Positions 55,588 through 64,000 of a stretch of DNA of 64,000 nt are shown in pieces (positions within the stretch are counted from its first letter, which is position 1; each line of letters opens with the position of its first letter). Position numbers and translations under genes: made by a program. The notes beneath the pieces were generated by a model. That model was not told where the DNA came from and searched no databases. It saw nothing but the letters and a program-made list of their open reading frames with translations. The stretch comes from Wenzhouxiangella sp042310355 (GTDB lineage: Bacteria > Pseudomonadota > Gammaproteobacteria > Xanthomonadales > Wenzhouxiangellaceae). The stretch spans positions 62,001 through 126,000 of the forward strand of contig NZ_JBHJMR010000003.1 in the NCBI RefSeq assembly GCF_042310355.1, written 5' to 3'.

Positions 55588-56670
55588 ATGAAATCACCGT
55601 CTGTCATGACCCTGGACCAGGCCGCCGAACTCCTCCGTGTTCCGGTGGGTGATATCGAAGCGGAAGTCGCGGCCGGTCGCCTGGTCGCGATGAAGATCGG
55701 GCAGCATCGACGCATTCTCGGACGTGATCTGGATCGGTTTGTCCGGGACCAGGGCAGCCAGGGGCTGTCGCGGCGCTTGCCGTGGCGCGCGGTGGTAGTC
55801 GCCACGACCCTTTTTGCCGGCCTGGCCTGGGCTGCGGTCGATTTTCCGTTTCCCGACTGGGACCACCTGGAGATCGGTCCGCGCGAAGCCCTGTTCGTCG
55901 ACCCATCGGATGCGGACAATGTCGACCCCGATCAGTTCCTGCCGGTCAATGCGCCGCTGGACTACCGTCGCCACAACAACGCCCCCAATCCCGGCGATGC
56001 CGGCTACACCCATTCGCTCATGGGTCTGCAGCAGCACAACGACGTGCCGCCCGACACCACGTCGTTTCCCTGGACTTTCTTCCTCAATCTCGACACCAAC
56101 CATGATCGCGGCGATGCCGTCGGCAGCATCGTCAATCTCCACAAGCGCGGGGCCGGCTGGGCGGCCGCCTACCATGCCGACGTGTTCGCCCACGGCCCGG
56201 GTGCGGCGATCGGCAGCAGTATCGAGACCTATGACATGGGCGATGAACGCTCCTACCTCGTCGGCCTCAACATCCAGAACAAGGCGCACCAGGGCGCTGC
56301 CGCGCTGCAGGTCCAGACGGGCCCGCTGCCGGAAGACCATCCCTGGTGGTCGCCGGGTATGGACGGCAGCTGGTTGGCCGGTCTGCGCCTGGCCGGAACG
56401 TCCGAGGCCGGCTACTACCGCACCGGCATCGAATTCGATCGGCACACGCACGGTCGGCGCGGCCTTTGGATGCGCGGACAGTTCGATATCGGACTTGATC
56501 TGGGTTCGAACTCCATACGCATGGACGGCGGTGTCCCGCTGGAACTCGACGGCCAGGCCGGCATTGCCCTGCGCTACAACCCCGCCAACAGCCGGATCGA
56601 GTTCCTGCACGAGGGTGCGGTGATCGCCTGGCTGGATAGCGATCGGCGCGACGTCGACCTGGCCAACTGA
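55588..56670 (+). CDS. Membrane-tethered HTH protein with exported beta-rich domain
   Basis: 360 aa from the ATG at 55588. Residues 1-55 are an excisionase/MerR-type helix-turn-helix (TLDQAAELLRVPVGDIEAEV, then IGQHRRILGRDLDRF). One transmembrane segment follows (VVVATTLFAGLAWAAVDF, about 70-87). The remaining 270 residues should lie outside the cytoplasm and are beta-rich, ending in repeats like ALRYNPANSRIEFLH found in phage-tail or adhesin-like proteins. Such a layout could couple an external signal to DNA binding, but no function is known. Confidence 0.72.
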   Translation: MKSPSVMTLDQAAELLRVPVGDIEAEVAAGRLVAMKIGQHRRILGRDLDRFVRDQGSQGLSRRLPWRAVVVATTLFAGLAWAAVDFPFPDWDHLEIGPREALFVDPSDADNVDPDQFLPVNAPLDYRRHNNAPNPGDAGYTHSLMGLQQHNDVPPDTTSFPWTFFLNLDTNHDRGDAVGSIVNLHKRGAGWAAAYHADVFAHGPGAAIGSSIETYDMGDERSYLVGLNIQNKAHQGAAALQVQTGPLPEDHPWWSPGMDGSWLAGLRLAGTSEAGYYRTGIEFDRHTHGRRGLWMRGQFDIGLDLGSNSIRMDGGVPLELDGQAGIALRYNPANSRIEFLHEGAVIAWLDSDRRDVDLAN

Positions 56671-56746
56671 CCCGGCCTTCACCCCGCGCCGACTCGGCGG
56701 TGCGTAACCTGTTGCTGGTTTCAATCATTCAACAGGGGATTCGTAC

Positions 56747-57304
56747 ATGTCGGAGTTGATCGAACTGGTCTATGCCAGCCGTTCCAACGTCGAGCGCAAC
56801 AGGGGCGGGCTGGGGGTCGAGCCCGAGATCGGCCGGATTCTCACCCAGTCGCGGCGCAACAACGAGCCCAAGGAAATCGGCGGCGTGCTGTGCTTCGGCA
56901 ACGACATCTTCTTCCAGTGCCTGGAGGGCGAGCGCGAGGCCGTCGAGAAGCTCTACAACAAGCTCCACGACGACTCGCGTCACCGCGAAGTCACCCTGCT
57001 GCGCAAGCGCCCGATCGAGCGCCGCCGCTTCAAGCTCTGGGCCATGAAATACCTCACGCTGGACCGGGGGCTGCGCGAACGCCTGCAGCGCCGCGGTCAC
57101 GATCGCTTCGACCCGTTCAACTTCGACGACGAGACCACCGACGAAGTGCTCGACGTCCTCAAGGAATCGACCGAGGCACCGGCGCCCCAGGGTGATCGAC
57201 CCGCGCCGAAGTCTCCCGGCGACGCGACGCCGGTGAAGGTGTACACCCTTGCCGCCGGTTGTGTCCTGCTGACCTTCGCGGTCATCGCCTGGCTGTTGCT
57301 TTGA
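56747..57304 (+). CDS. Tail-anchored BLUF-domain photoreceptor
   Basis: 185 aa. BLUF domain (1-110): Tyr9 in LVYASRS, Asn38/39 in SRRNNE, Gln57 in FFQCLEGE and Trp98/Met100 in FKLWAMKY are all present, so FAD photochemistry should be possible. There is no attached effector domain. A Pro-rich linker leads to a single C-terminal transmembrane helix (about 163-185), so it is probably anchored to the inner membrane with the sensor in the cytoplasm. Output partner unknown. Confidence 0.85.
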   Translation: MSELIELVYASRSNVERNRGGLGVEPEIGRILTQSRRNNEPKEIGGVLCFGNDIFFQCLEGEREAVEKLYNKLHDDSRHREVTLLRKRPIERRRFKLWAMKYLTLDRGLRERLQRRGHDRFDPFNFDDETTDEVLDVLKESTEAPAPQGDRPAPKSPGDATPVKVYTLAAGCVLLTFAVIAWLLL

Positions 57305-57384
57305 GCCGATCGGCGGCCACCTGACCCGCTGCGAGCGCCGGGCGACGGTGCTCGCGACCAATCCGGCTTCATCGCTGTGGCAAG

Positions 57385-57403
57385 GTCGCCCGTCTTGGGC
57401 GAC
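57385..57403. promoter_or_regulatory. Perfect hairpin just upstream of parC
   Basis: GTCGCCC (57385-57391) and GGGCGAC (57397-57403) form a perfect 7-bp stem with loop GTCTT, ending 11 bp before the parC ATG. No T-run, so not a normal terminator; it overlaps a GACAAT -10-like box (57401-57406). Confidence 0.35.
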
Positions 57404-57414
57404 AATCCCCCGCC

Positions 57415-59664
57415 ATGAGTGAAATCAAACCCGTTTCCGGCGACTTCGAACAGCAACCCCTGCGCACCTACGCCGAGCGCGCCTACCTCGACTACGCCAT
57501 GTACGTGGTGCTCGACCGCGCCCTGCCCAGCGTGTGCGACGGTCTCAAGCCCGTACAGCGGCGCATCGTCTATGCCATGAGCGAGCTGGGGCTCTCGGCC
57601 GCGTCCAAGCACAAGAAATCGGCCCGCACGGTCGGCGACGTGATCGGCAAGTTCCACCCGCACGGCGACTCGGCCTGTTACGAGGCCATGGTGCTGATGG
57701 CACAGCCGTTTTCCTATCGCTACCCGCTGGTCGACGGGCAGGGCAATTTCGGCTCGCCCGACGATCCCAAGTCCTTTGCGGCCATGCGCTACACCGAGTC
57801 GCGCCTGGCGCCGTATGCCAAGACCCTGCTGGCCGAGCTGGGGCAGGGCACGGTCGAATGGGTGCCCAACTTCGACGGCACGCTCAAGGAACCCAAGCTG
57901 CTGCCGGCGCGCTTGCCCAACGTGCTGCTCAACGGCGGCCAGGGCATCGCCGTGGGCATGGCCACCGATATTCCGCCGCACAACCTCAGGGAGGTGGTCT
58001 CGGCCTGCATTCGCCTGCTCGAGGCGCCGAAAAAAACGACCGTGGCCGAGCTGTGCGAGCACATTCCGGCGCCGGACTTTCCCGGCGGTCCGGAAATCGT
58101 CAGCTCGCGCGAAGACCTGCTCAACCTCTACGAGACCGGATCCGGCGGCATCCGCCAGCGCGCCAAGTGGGAGAAGGAAGGCGAGGAGATCATCATCACC
58201 GCCCTGCCGCACCAGGTCTCGCCGGCGAAGGTGCTCGAGCAGATCGCCGGCCAGATGCAGGCGAAGAAGCTGCCCTGGGTGACCGATCTCAGGGACGAGT
58301 CCGATCACGAGCATCCCACCCGCCTGGTGATCGTGCCGCGCAGCAACCGCGTCGATCTCGAGCAGCTCATGGACCACCTGTTCGCGACCACCGACCTGGA
58401 AAAGAGCGCGCGCATGAACCTCAACGTCATCGGCCTCAACGGCCGGCCCGGCGTGCGCAACCTCAAGGACCTGCTGGTCGAATGGCTCGAGTTCCGTCGC
58501 CAGACCGTCACCCGGCGCCTGGAGCACCGCCTTGACCAGGTGGTCGATCGACTGCACATCCTCGACGGCCTGCTGATCGCCTACCTCAACATCGACGAGG
58601 TCATCCACATCATCCGCACCGAGGACGAGCCCAAGCCCGTCCTGATGGCGCGCTTCGGCCTGACCGGCACCCAGGCCGAGGCCATCCTCGAACTCAAGCT
58701 GCGCAACCTGGCCAAGCTCGAGGAGATGAAGATCCAGGGTGAAAAGGACAAGCTCGAAGACGAGCGCAAGCAGATCGAGGCGATCCTGGCTTCGCCGAAA
58801 AAGCTCACGCGCGTGATCCGCGACGAATTGCTGGAGGACGCCGAGGCCTACGGCGACGAGCGCCGCTCGCAGATCGTCGAGCGTTCTGCCGCCCAGGCCC
58901 TGAAGGAAACCGACCTGGTGCCTTCCGAGCCGGTCACCGTGGTCCTGAGCGACAACGGCTGGGTGCGCGCAGCCAAGGGCCACGATATCAAGCCCGAGGA
59001 ACTCAACTACCGCGCCGGCGACGGCTTCCTGGCCGCCGCGCGCGGGCGCAGCACCCAGACGGCCTGCTTCCTCGATTCAACCGGCCGAAGCTATTCCCTG
59101 ATCGCCCACGAACTACCCTCGGCGCGCAGCCTGGGCGAGCCGCTGACCGGCCGCTTCAGTCCCAAGCCCGACGCCGTCTTCCGCAGCCTGGCGATCGGCG
59201 CGAGCGAGGATCGCGCGCTGCTGGCCTCGGACGCCGGCTACGGCTTCGTCACCCGGCTCGAAAACCTCCACACCCGCCAGAAGGCGGGCAAGCAGATGCT
59301 GACGGTGCCGGCCGGCTACGACGCGTTACCCATCTCCCCGGTGACCGAAGATGAAGAAGCCGTCATCGTCTGCGCCACCACCGAAGGCTACCTGCTGGCC
59401 TACTACCTCAGCGAAGTCCCGGAGCTGTCCAAGGGCAAGGGCAACAAGCTCATCAACATCCCGCCCAAGGCGAAAAAGGCCGGCGAGAAGGTGGCCGGCG
59501 CGATCGTCATCGCCGCCGGCGAGGACTGCCTGGTGTGGGCCGGGCAGCGCTATCTCAGGCTCAGCTGGGCTGATACCGAGAACTACTGGGGCGAACGCGC
59601 CCAGCGCGGCCGCAAGCTGCCGCGGGGGTTCCAGAAGGTGACCCGTCTGTCGCTGGCGGAGTAG
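57415..59664 (+). CDS. parC: DNA topoisomerase IV subunit A
   Basis: 749 aa, full length. Catalytic Tyr in SFAAMRYTESRLAPY, the DNA-gate motif PKSFAAMRYTE, QRRIVYAMSELGL and GKFHPHGDSACYEAMV (quinolone region HGDSACYE). C-terminal beta-pinwheel lacks the GyrA box, so it is ParC rather than GyrA. Decatenates daughter chromosomes with ParE, which is not in this window. Confidence 0.95.
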   Translation: MSEIKPVSGDFEQQPLRTYAERAYLDYAMYVVLDRALPSVCDGLKPVQRRIVYAMSELGLSAASKHKKSARTVGDVIGKFHPHGDSACYEAMVLMAQPFSYRYPLVDGQGNFGSPDDPKSFAAMRYTESRLAPYAKTLLAELGQGTVEWVPNFDGTLKEPKLLPARLPNVLLNGGQGIAVGMATDIPPHNLREVVSACIRLLEAPKKTTVAELCEHIPAPDFPGGPEIVSSREDLLNLYETGSGGIRQRAKWEKEGEEIIITALPHQVSPAKVLEQIAGQMQAKKLPWVTDLRDESDHEHPTRLVIVPRSNRVDLEQLMDHLFATTDLEKSARMNLNVIGLNGRPGVRNLKDLLVEWLEFRRQTVTRRLEHRLDQVVDRLHILDGLLIAYLNIDEVIHIIRTEDEPKPVLMARFGLTGTQAEAILELKLRNLAKLEEMKIQGEKDKLEDERKQIEAILASPKKLTRVIRDELLEDAEAYGDERRSQIVERSAAQALKETDLVPSEPVTVVLSDNGWVRAAKGHDIKPEELNYRAGDGFLAAARGRSTQTACFLDSTGRSYSLIAHELPSARSLGEPLTGRFSPKPDAVFRSLAIGASEDRALLASDAGYGFVTRLENLHTRQKAGKQMLTVPAGYDALPISPVTEDEEAVIVCATTEGYLLAYYLSEVPELSKGKGNKLINIPPKAKKAGEKVAGAIVIAAGEDCLVWAGQRYLRLSWADTENYWGERAQRGRKLPRGFQKVTRLSLAE

Positions 59665-59676
59665 GGCAGCAAAGCG

Positions 59677-60054
59677 ATGGCGGGAATGCTGACTTTGGGC
59701 AGGCTGCTGGCGGCCGCTTCGGTCGCGGTAATGGCCGGCTGCGCGGTCGCTCCCGAGGCAGGGCAGGTCGAGCTGAGCAACACGGTGACCTGGTCAACGG
59801 CGAGCGAATCGGACAACTTCGGATTCGATGTCCATCGGTCGGAGCGCCGTGACGGTCGCTTCGAGCGCATCACCGAGCAGCCGCTGGAAGGCGGCGGCAC
59901 CACCGACTTGCCACGCGACTACCGCTTCGTGGACGACGATATCGAGAGCGGCCAGGAATACTTCTACTACGTCGAGAGCATTTCGCTCAGCGGTGAGCGC
60001 AAGCGCTTTACGCCCGTGATGCGCGCGCCGCCCAAGTACCCCTCCGATCACTGA
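59677..60054 (+). CDS. Small lipoprotein with fibronectin-III-like domain
   Basis: 125 aa. Lipobox VMAGC (Cys about residue 21). The rest is one beta-sandwich domain with NFGFDVHRSERRDGRF and SGQEYFYYVESISLSG, the usual pattern of FN3-like domains of secreted proteins. It overlaps the isomerase gene on the opposite strand by 7 bp at the 3' ends. Confidence 0.75.
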   Translation: MAGMLTLGRLLAAASVAVMAGCAVAPEAGQVELSNTVTWSTASESDNFGFDVHRSERRDGRFERITEQPLEGGGTTDLPRDYRFVDDDIESGQEYFYYVESISLSGERKRFTPVMRAPPKYPSDH

Positions 60055-61667
60055 GTTCGGAGTTCGCCCTCGAAGATCCGAAGGTTCAATTCTTCCAGAT
60101 GCCGTTCGCGAACCGACGCTTGCAGGCGCTCGATTTGCGACTGCCTCAGCGTCTCGCCCAGTTGTTCCCTTGCCTGCTCGAAGGTCATCGGGGTCGCTTC
60201 GCGCTGGTCGAGCAGTTTCACCGCCCAAAGGCCGCTTTGCAGGCGCAGCAGTCCGGTGTCTTCTCCCGGCGCCAGTTGGCGCACCGGTTTGACCAGTCGG
60301 ACACCCAGGGATCCGAGTTGTTGTGGCGTCAGCCAGCCCAGGACGCCGCCCCGCTTTGCCGATGCGTGGATGGAAAACGCCCGCGCGGCCCGCGTGAAAT
60401 CCATTTGCCCGGCATGGATTCGCGCAACCGTGTCGCGGGCACGCTCGACCGTCGCTGCCGTCCGCAGTCCTTCGGCGTCCGCAAACTGGATGGCGGCAAC
60501 GCGGTAGGCGGGCGGGTTGCGCAGACGGTGCTTGCGCTGATCGAAGAGCCGGCGGAGCTCCTCCTCGCTCGGCGCGTGCAGTCGTGCGTCGACACGATGG
60601 CGCAGTTCGTTGGTTGCCAGGGCCTGGCGGTGGCGCCAGCGCAGAGCGGTCGCGTGGGGCTCGGACCGGGCCAGGCCCAGGGATTCGGCGTGATCGGCCA
60701 TGGCGATACGCAGGCCCCACTCGCGTAGCAGCTGCTGCCGTTGCTGCGTGTTCAGGTCCTCGGGGTTGCGTTCGGGCCGCCGCTTGCTGATCAGCGCTTC
60801 GATCCAGCCGGCTGGCAGCGTGTAGTCGCCGACGGTGAGTGCGCGGTCCTGGCTCGCGGTCACTTCGACCCGCGTTTCCAGCTTCTCCGTCAGTTCCCGG
60901 GTCAGTGCCGCCTTGCGTTGGCGGAACAGGTTCTGCCTTAGCCTGTGGCGAACCTCGTCTTCTTCGGGGTGGACGGCCGGCCTGATCCGTTCACAGGCGT
61001 AGAAGGCAAGGCCGTTGCCATGTTCGATCAACGGGCTCGTGTCGCCCACCTCCAGGTCTTTGACACCCTCGCGTACCGCCGGCGGCAGAACATCGGGATC
61101 CACGAAGCCGATACTTCCTTGCCGATAACGACTTTGGGATTCGGATTCCCGGGCTGCCAGTTCCTTCAGGTCGGCGCCATCCAGCACTTGCGCTCGCAGG
61201 TCCTGCATCTGCTGGCGAACATCATTTCGTTCTGCTTCATTGTCCGACAGGCGCTTGTAGATGCCGCGCAGGAAAAGCTTTCGTGGCTGGACGAAGGCGT
61301 CGGGATGGACGGCCTGCAGGGCCTCGATATCATCATCCGTGATCGCGACCTGCGCATCGAGGTGTTTCCGGAGCGCCGGCAGCAGAATTTTCTGGCGCGC
61401 GGCTTCGGCGGCCAGTTGGACCTCCGGGCTATCGGCCTTGCCGCGCGCTCGAGCCGAATCGGCCATGGACTCGATCAACGCCAGTTCGCGAACCGATTCG
61501 GAAGACGGTGCAAGCTGCTGCCAGGCGATCCAGGCCTCGTAGTCGTCGCGTTCGAGCCGGCCGCCGTCCCATACGGCAACCGCTTGACTGTTGCTCGGTG
61601 CGTTGGCGCAGGCAAAAAGAAGCGAAGCCGCCGCGGCCGCTGCAGCGAAGATTGAAAATCGGGTCAA
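60048..61667 (-). CDS. Parvulin-type peptidyl-prolyl isomerase lipoprotein
   Basis: About 539 aa if the TTG at 61667 is used, which places a signal peptide MTRFSIFAAAAAAASLLFAC with lipobox at residue 20. An ATG at 61772 and longer starts are possible. Two parvulin-like domains: residues about 150-260 (RKLFLRGIYKRL, AARESESQSRYRQGSIGF) and about 400-500 (FTRAARAFSIHASAKRGGVL, GWLTPQQLGSLGV). SurA-like layout, anchored in the outer or inner membrane. Divergent from the secreted-protein gene at 61967. Confidence 0.8.
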   Translation of the reverse strand: MTRFSIFAAAAAAASLLFACANAPSNSQAVAVWDGGRLERDDYEAWIAWQQLAPSSESVRELALIESMADSARARGKADSPEVQLAAEAARQKILLPALRKHLDAQVAITDDDIEALQAVHPDAFVQPRKLFLRGIYKRLSDNEAERNDVRQQMQDLRAQVLDGADLKELAARESESQSRYRQGSIGFVDPDVLPPAVREGVKDLEVGDTSPLIEHGNGLAFYACERIRPAVHPEEDEVRHRLRQNLFRQRKAALTRELTEKLETRVEVTASQDRALTVGDYTLPAGWIEALISKRRPERNPEDLNTQQRQQLLREWGLRIAMADHAESLGLARSEPHATALRWRHRQALATNELRHRVDARLHAPSEEELRRLFDQRKHRLRNPPAYRVAAIQFADAEGLRTAATVERARDTVARIHAGQMDFTRAARAFSIHASAKRGGVLGWLTPQQLGSLGVRLVKPVRQLAPGEDTGLLRLQSGLWAVKLLDQREATPMTFEQAREQLGETLRQSQIERLQASVRERHLEELNLRIFEGELRTQ

Positions 61668-61966
61668 CGTGCGATGCTTCGTGGCCTTGGCCGCCGAGCC
61701 CTGGGAGCAGCGTCCCCCGGCAATGAAAGAGGTATCGAATGACACGCTGCGAATATACGCGATTGAGCGCATGTCCACGATGCTTCTTTGCGTGGCGCTT
61801 GGGCGCTTCATGGATCGGGCCCGGGCGCAACATTGACAGGGGTATACCCGTGGGCTAGATTTGCGAGTCAGACCCGGTTCGCCGCAATGCTGGGTGTTTC
61901 GACCAAGCCACTTTCCAGCGTGCCTGTCCGCTCGACAGCTCCCGGGCTCAAACAAGGGGATGAATC
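61668..61966. other. 299-bp spacer between isomerase and secreted-protein genes
   Basis: Divergent promoter region. It includes possible N-terminal extension codons of the isomerase (ATG at 61772). No RNA gene or repeat is seen. Confidence 0.4.
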
Positions 61967-62803
61967 ATGAAGATCAGAATATTTGCCGCAGCCGCGTGTT
62001 TCGCCGTGACGTTTGCACCGGCCTGGGCGCAGGACGCCGACATGGACGGGCGCATTGCCGAACTGCGGGCAATGAACGCTTCGGAGCGCCAGGCGGCGCT
62101 TCAGGCCATGAATCCGGAGGAGCGCAAGGAGCTGTGGTTCCAGGTCAAGCAGATGAATCGGGCGGAGCGGGAAGATGCACAGCCCGTCGACGGCTTCTAC
62201 CGCAATGCCGTTCAGTCGCAAGAGTCAGGCGGCGGCGAGTCGAACCCCACGGCGAGCGCCCGTGCCGGATCCAGGGATATGGGGACGATTACCTACGACG
62301 ACGGTGTGGGCAGCACGAGCTTTGGCGGTGGGGCGCTGGTCGGTAACCGTTTCGATACGAACACCGGCGTGCCGGTCGTGGCCAGCGGCACGGTGGACAC
62401 CGTGATGGCCGTTCTCGAGGCCGGCACTGCCGCTGCTGCAACGGATACGGCCTTTTTCGCCGTGTACGGGCAGCAGACGGCAGGCGGTGGCGCCACAGCC
62501 ATTTTCAGCACCGCCATTACCGGGCTGACGGGCGCGACCGCCACGGTGACTTTTACCGGCATTGGCGCCAATTACCCCGGCGACAGTTTCTTTGTGCTGT
62601 TTGATGATGCCAACACCGGCTATGTTCCGACCTTCGGTCAGGGAACGACCAATGGCCAGGGCTATCACGGCCTGGTCGGCTACACCGGCGGACAGTCACC
62701 TGATTTCACCGGCACTTTCAATTTGGGCAATGTCTATAACAGCCTGATCCGCGCCACCGGCAATATTCTCCCGGTCGAGCTGATGGAGTTCGGGGTCGAG
62801 TAA
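61967..62803 (+). CDS. Secreted two-part protein (charged helical region plus beta domain)
   Basis: 278 aa. Signal peptide ending APAWAQ. Residues about 25-70 are a charged helical region (AELRAMNASERQAALQAMNP) that could be a pro-segment. Residues about 100-278 are Gly/Thr-rich beta strands (TDTAFFAVYGQQTAG, GQGYHGLVGYTGGQ), ending LPVELMEFGVE, which recalls C-terminal tails of secreted proteins. No known fold recognised. It lies between two lipoprotein isomerase genes. Confidence 0.7.
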   Translation: MKIRIFAAAACFAVTFAPAWAQDADMDGRIAELRAMNASERQAALQAMNPEERKELWFQVKQMNRAEREDAQPVDGFYRNAVQSQESGGGESNPTASARAGSRDMGTITYDDGVGSTSFGGGALVGNRFDTNTGVPVVASGTVDTVMAVLEAGTAAAATDTAFFAVYGQQTAGGGATAIFSTAITGLTGATATVTFTGIGANYPGDSFFVLFDDANTGYVPTFGQGTTNGQGYHGLVGYTGGQSPDFTGTFNLGNVYNSLIRATGNILPVELMEFGVE

Positions 62804-62827
62804 ACTCGAGCAAGGCTGATCGTTTCC

Positions 62828-64000
62828 ATGGCAAGGTCGATTGCGCTGCTGTTCGGCGCACTGGGGCTGCTTTGCGCGTGCCAGGACGTCGAGCAGGGCG
62901 ATCCCGAGGCCGCTTCGGGCGCGCCTGCCGCCCCTGACGTGCTGGCCCGTTACGCCGGTGGCGAGGTCTCACTGGCCGACGTTGACGCTCGTATTCTCGC
63001 CCTTCCCGCTGATGAGCGGCCGACGCCGGGTACTCGGCTCGACGCCTGGTATGCGGACCTGATTCGCGAGCTGGCGGTCGAGCGGATACTGCTCGAGCGG
63101 GCCAGCCGGGCCGAAGTGGCGCAGAGTGAGGGTTTCCGCCGGTCGCGAGCCATGATGGAGCGGCAGCTTGCCGTTCGTGCCTGCCTGGCGCAGGTCGCGC
63201 CGGCCTCGCTCCGGCTGTCGGACGAGGAACTGGACCAGGCCTATACCGAGCGCCTTGATCGGTTTCAGGCGCCGGAGCGACGGGCGGCGTTTCACATCTA
63301 TCTTCGGCGCGAGTCCGGCGAACAAATCGACGATCTGGAATCCGAAATGCGCGCGCTTCGCGAACGCATCCTGCGCGGCGAGAATTTTCAGCGTGTGGCC
63401 CGGGCGGAGTCGGATTCCGAGAGTCGACATGTGCAAGGCCGCATCGGCTGGGTGACGCCTGGCGAGTTGCCGCAGGCCTTTGATCGTCTGGTGTTCTCTC
63501 TGGATGAGGGCGTGCCCAGTGAACCGATGGTTACCGCCGACGGTGTTCACATGTTCCAGGTTGACGATATTCTCCCCGAGCGTCGGCTTTCCCGGCGGGA
63601 GGCCGTGCCCGTGCTGAGAAATGAACTCGGCTCGGAGAAGTTGGAGGCGGCGATCGAAGAGCTGGCGGCGAAGAACACGTCACCGTCGGCGCGCATCGTG
63701 AGCCAGGCGGATCTGGAACAATTGGTTGAAGCGGGCGCCGAGCAGGAAGCCGTGCTGGTTGCCGAGGACTACACCCTGCGCCTGCAGGACTTGCGCGCAC
63801 GGCTCAGGGGAGTTCTCGCAACGCAAGACGGGACGCTGGAGAGTCTTGGCGACCGGATTCCCATGGACTTCGCCTGGCAGTTCCTGAATCGGCAGTTTCG
63901 CCAGGAGCTTGCTTACGAGTATTGCGGCCGCGAGGCCTTGTTTTCCGGCGAGACCGTGGCGGCTCAGTTGAGCGCCTGGGAAGAGCGTGCACTGGTCGGC
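62828..64000 (+). CDS. Parvulin-type peptidyl-prolyl isomerase lipoprotein (cut at right edge)
   Basis: 391 aa visible from the ATG at 62828, 24 bp after the secreted-protein stop. Lipobox LGLLCAC (Cys about residue 18). Parvulin domain about residues 150-260: RRAAFHIYLRRESGEQI, FQRVARAESDSESRHVQGRIGWV, then GWVTPGELPQAFDRLVF. A second weaker repeat follows. Same family as the divergent lipoprotein at 60048 and probably paralogous. Confidence 0.85.
   Translation, partial: MARSIALLFGALGLLCACQDVEQGDPEAASGAPAAPDVLARYAGGEVSLADVDARILALPADERPTPGTRLDAWYADLIRELAVERILLERASRAEVAQSEGFRRSRAMMERQLAVRACLAQVAPASLRLSDEELDQAYTERLDRFQAPERRAAFHIYLRRESGEQIDDLESEMRALRERILRGENFQRVARAESDSESRHVQGRIGWVTPGELPQAFDRLVFSLDEGVPSEPMVTADGVHMFQVDDILPERRLSRREAVPVLRNELGSEKLEAAIEELAAKNTSPSARIVSQADLEQLVEAGAEQEAVLVAEDYTLRLQDLRARLRGVLATQDGTLESLGDRIPMDFAWQFLNRQFRQELAYEYCGREALFSGETVAAQLSAWEERALVG

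Overview
The window is a high-GC (about two thirds G+C by eye), densely packed bacterial chromosome segment, mostly core genes with a few accessory stretches. Gene order points to the Gammaproteobacteria. ygfB-pepP-ubiH-ubiI sits divergent from zapB-like/zapA, a 6S RNA and 5-formyl-THF cyclo-ligase, which is the classic gammaproteobacterial arrangement. bamC, pcnB-folK-panB-panC, a PhoP/PhoQ-type pair, parC, prlC and alaA are also present. The many small secreted lipoproteins, TTG/GTG starts and intergenic heptamer repeats suggest a Xanthomonadales/Chromatiales-type lineage such as Wenzhouxiangellaceae. That placement is inference; no rRNA is present.

Layout. 0-5.2 kb: P/E-rich lipoprotein (cut by the left edge), outer-membrane barrel, PIN-PhoH ATPase, Bcp peroxiredoxin, BamC and a 7Fe ferredoxin. 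5.3-8.8 kb: pcnB-folK-panB-panC operon. 8.8-15.1 kb: orphan ParA, lipoprotein, hot-dog thioesterase, an MFS/TonB-receptor pair and an FHA-GGDEF protein. 15-18.4 kb: prlC and alaA. 18.4-24.5 kb: accessory defence island with a PrlF/YhaV toxin-antitoxin pair carrying visible operators, then a type III restriction-modification locus (res, mod, small unknown gene). 24.5-32.7 kb: M14 peptidase, dapA, cytochrome b561/YceI pair, ferredoxin-NADP reductase, ung and a sulfatase-modifying-factor-like protein. 32.7-39.4 kb: EamA transporter, ubiquinone hydroxylases, pepP, ygfB // zapB-like, zapA, 6S RNA, ygfA. 39.4-44.1 kb: a MITE-like element, EVE protein, rpiA, diguanylate cyclase, dusA and an amidinotransferase. 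44.1-50.7 kb: PepSY protein, phoP/phoQ-like pair, then a translationally coupled methyltransferase and a cyanophycin-synthetase-like Mur ligase with an apparently degenerate ATP-grasp domain, then mazG. 50.8-57.3 kb: Pat-type acyl-CoA synthetase/acetyltransferase, tRNA-Lys, TrmB-like and exported methyltransferase-fold proteins, a HTH-membrane-exported fusion and a tail-anchored BLUF photoreceptor. 57.4-64 kb: parC, a lipoprotein, and a secreted protein flanked by two divergent lipoprotein parvulin-type isomerases.

Main points for a second look: (i) 7-bp tandem repeats of several related sequences at five intergenic sites, three of which run to within about 10 bp of a start codon that has no visible Shine-Dalgarno; (ii) a 271-bp element with 35-bp terminal inverted repeats and nested hairpins, plus a solo remnant of its end 25 kb away; (iii) the methyltransferase/CphA-like pair coupled to a two-component system; (iv) the type III RM locus with reversed gene order, an AT-rich specificity segment in mod and an uncharacterised third gene; (v) the isomerase/secreted-protein/isomerase cluster; (vi) the membrane-anchored BLUF and HTH proteins.
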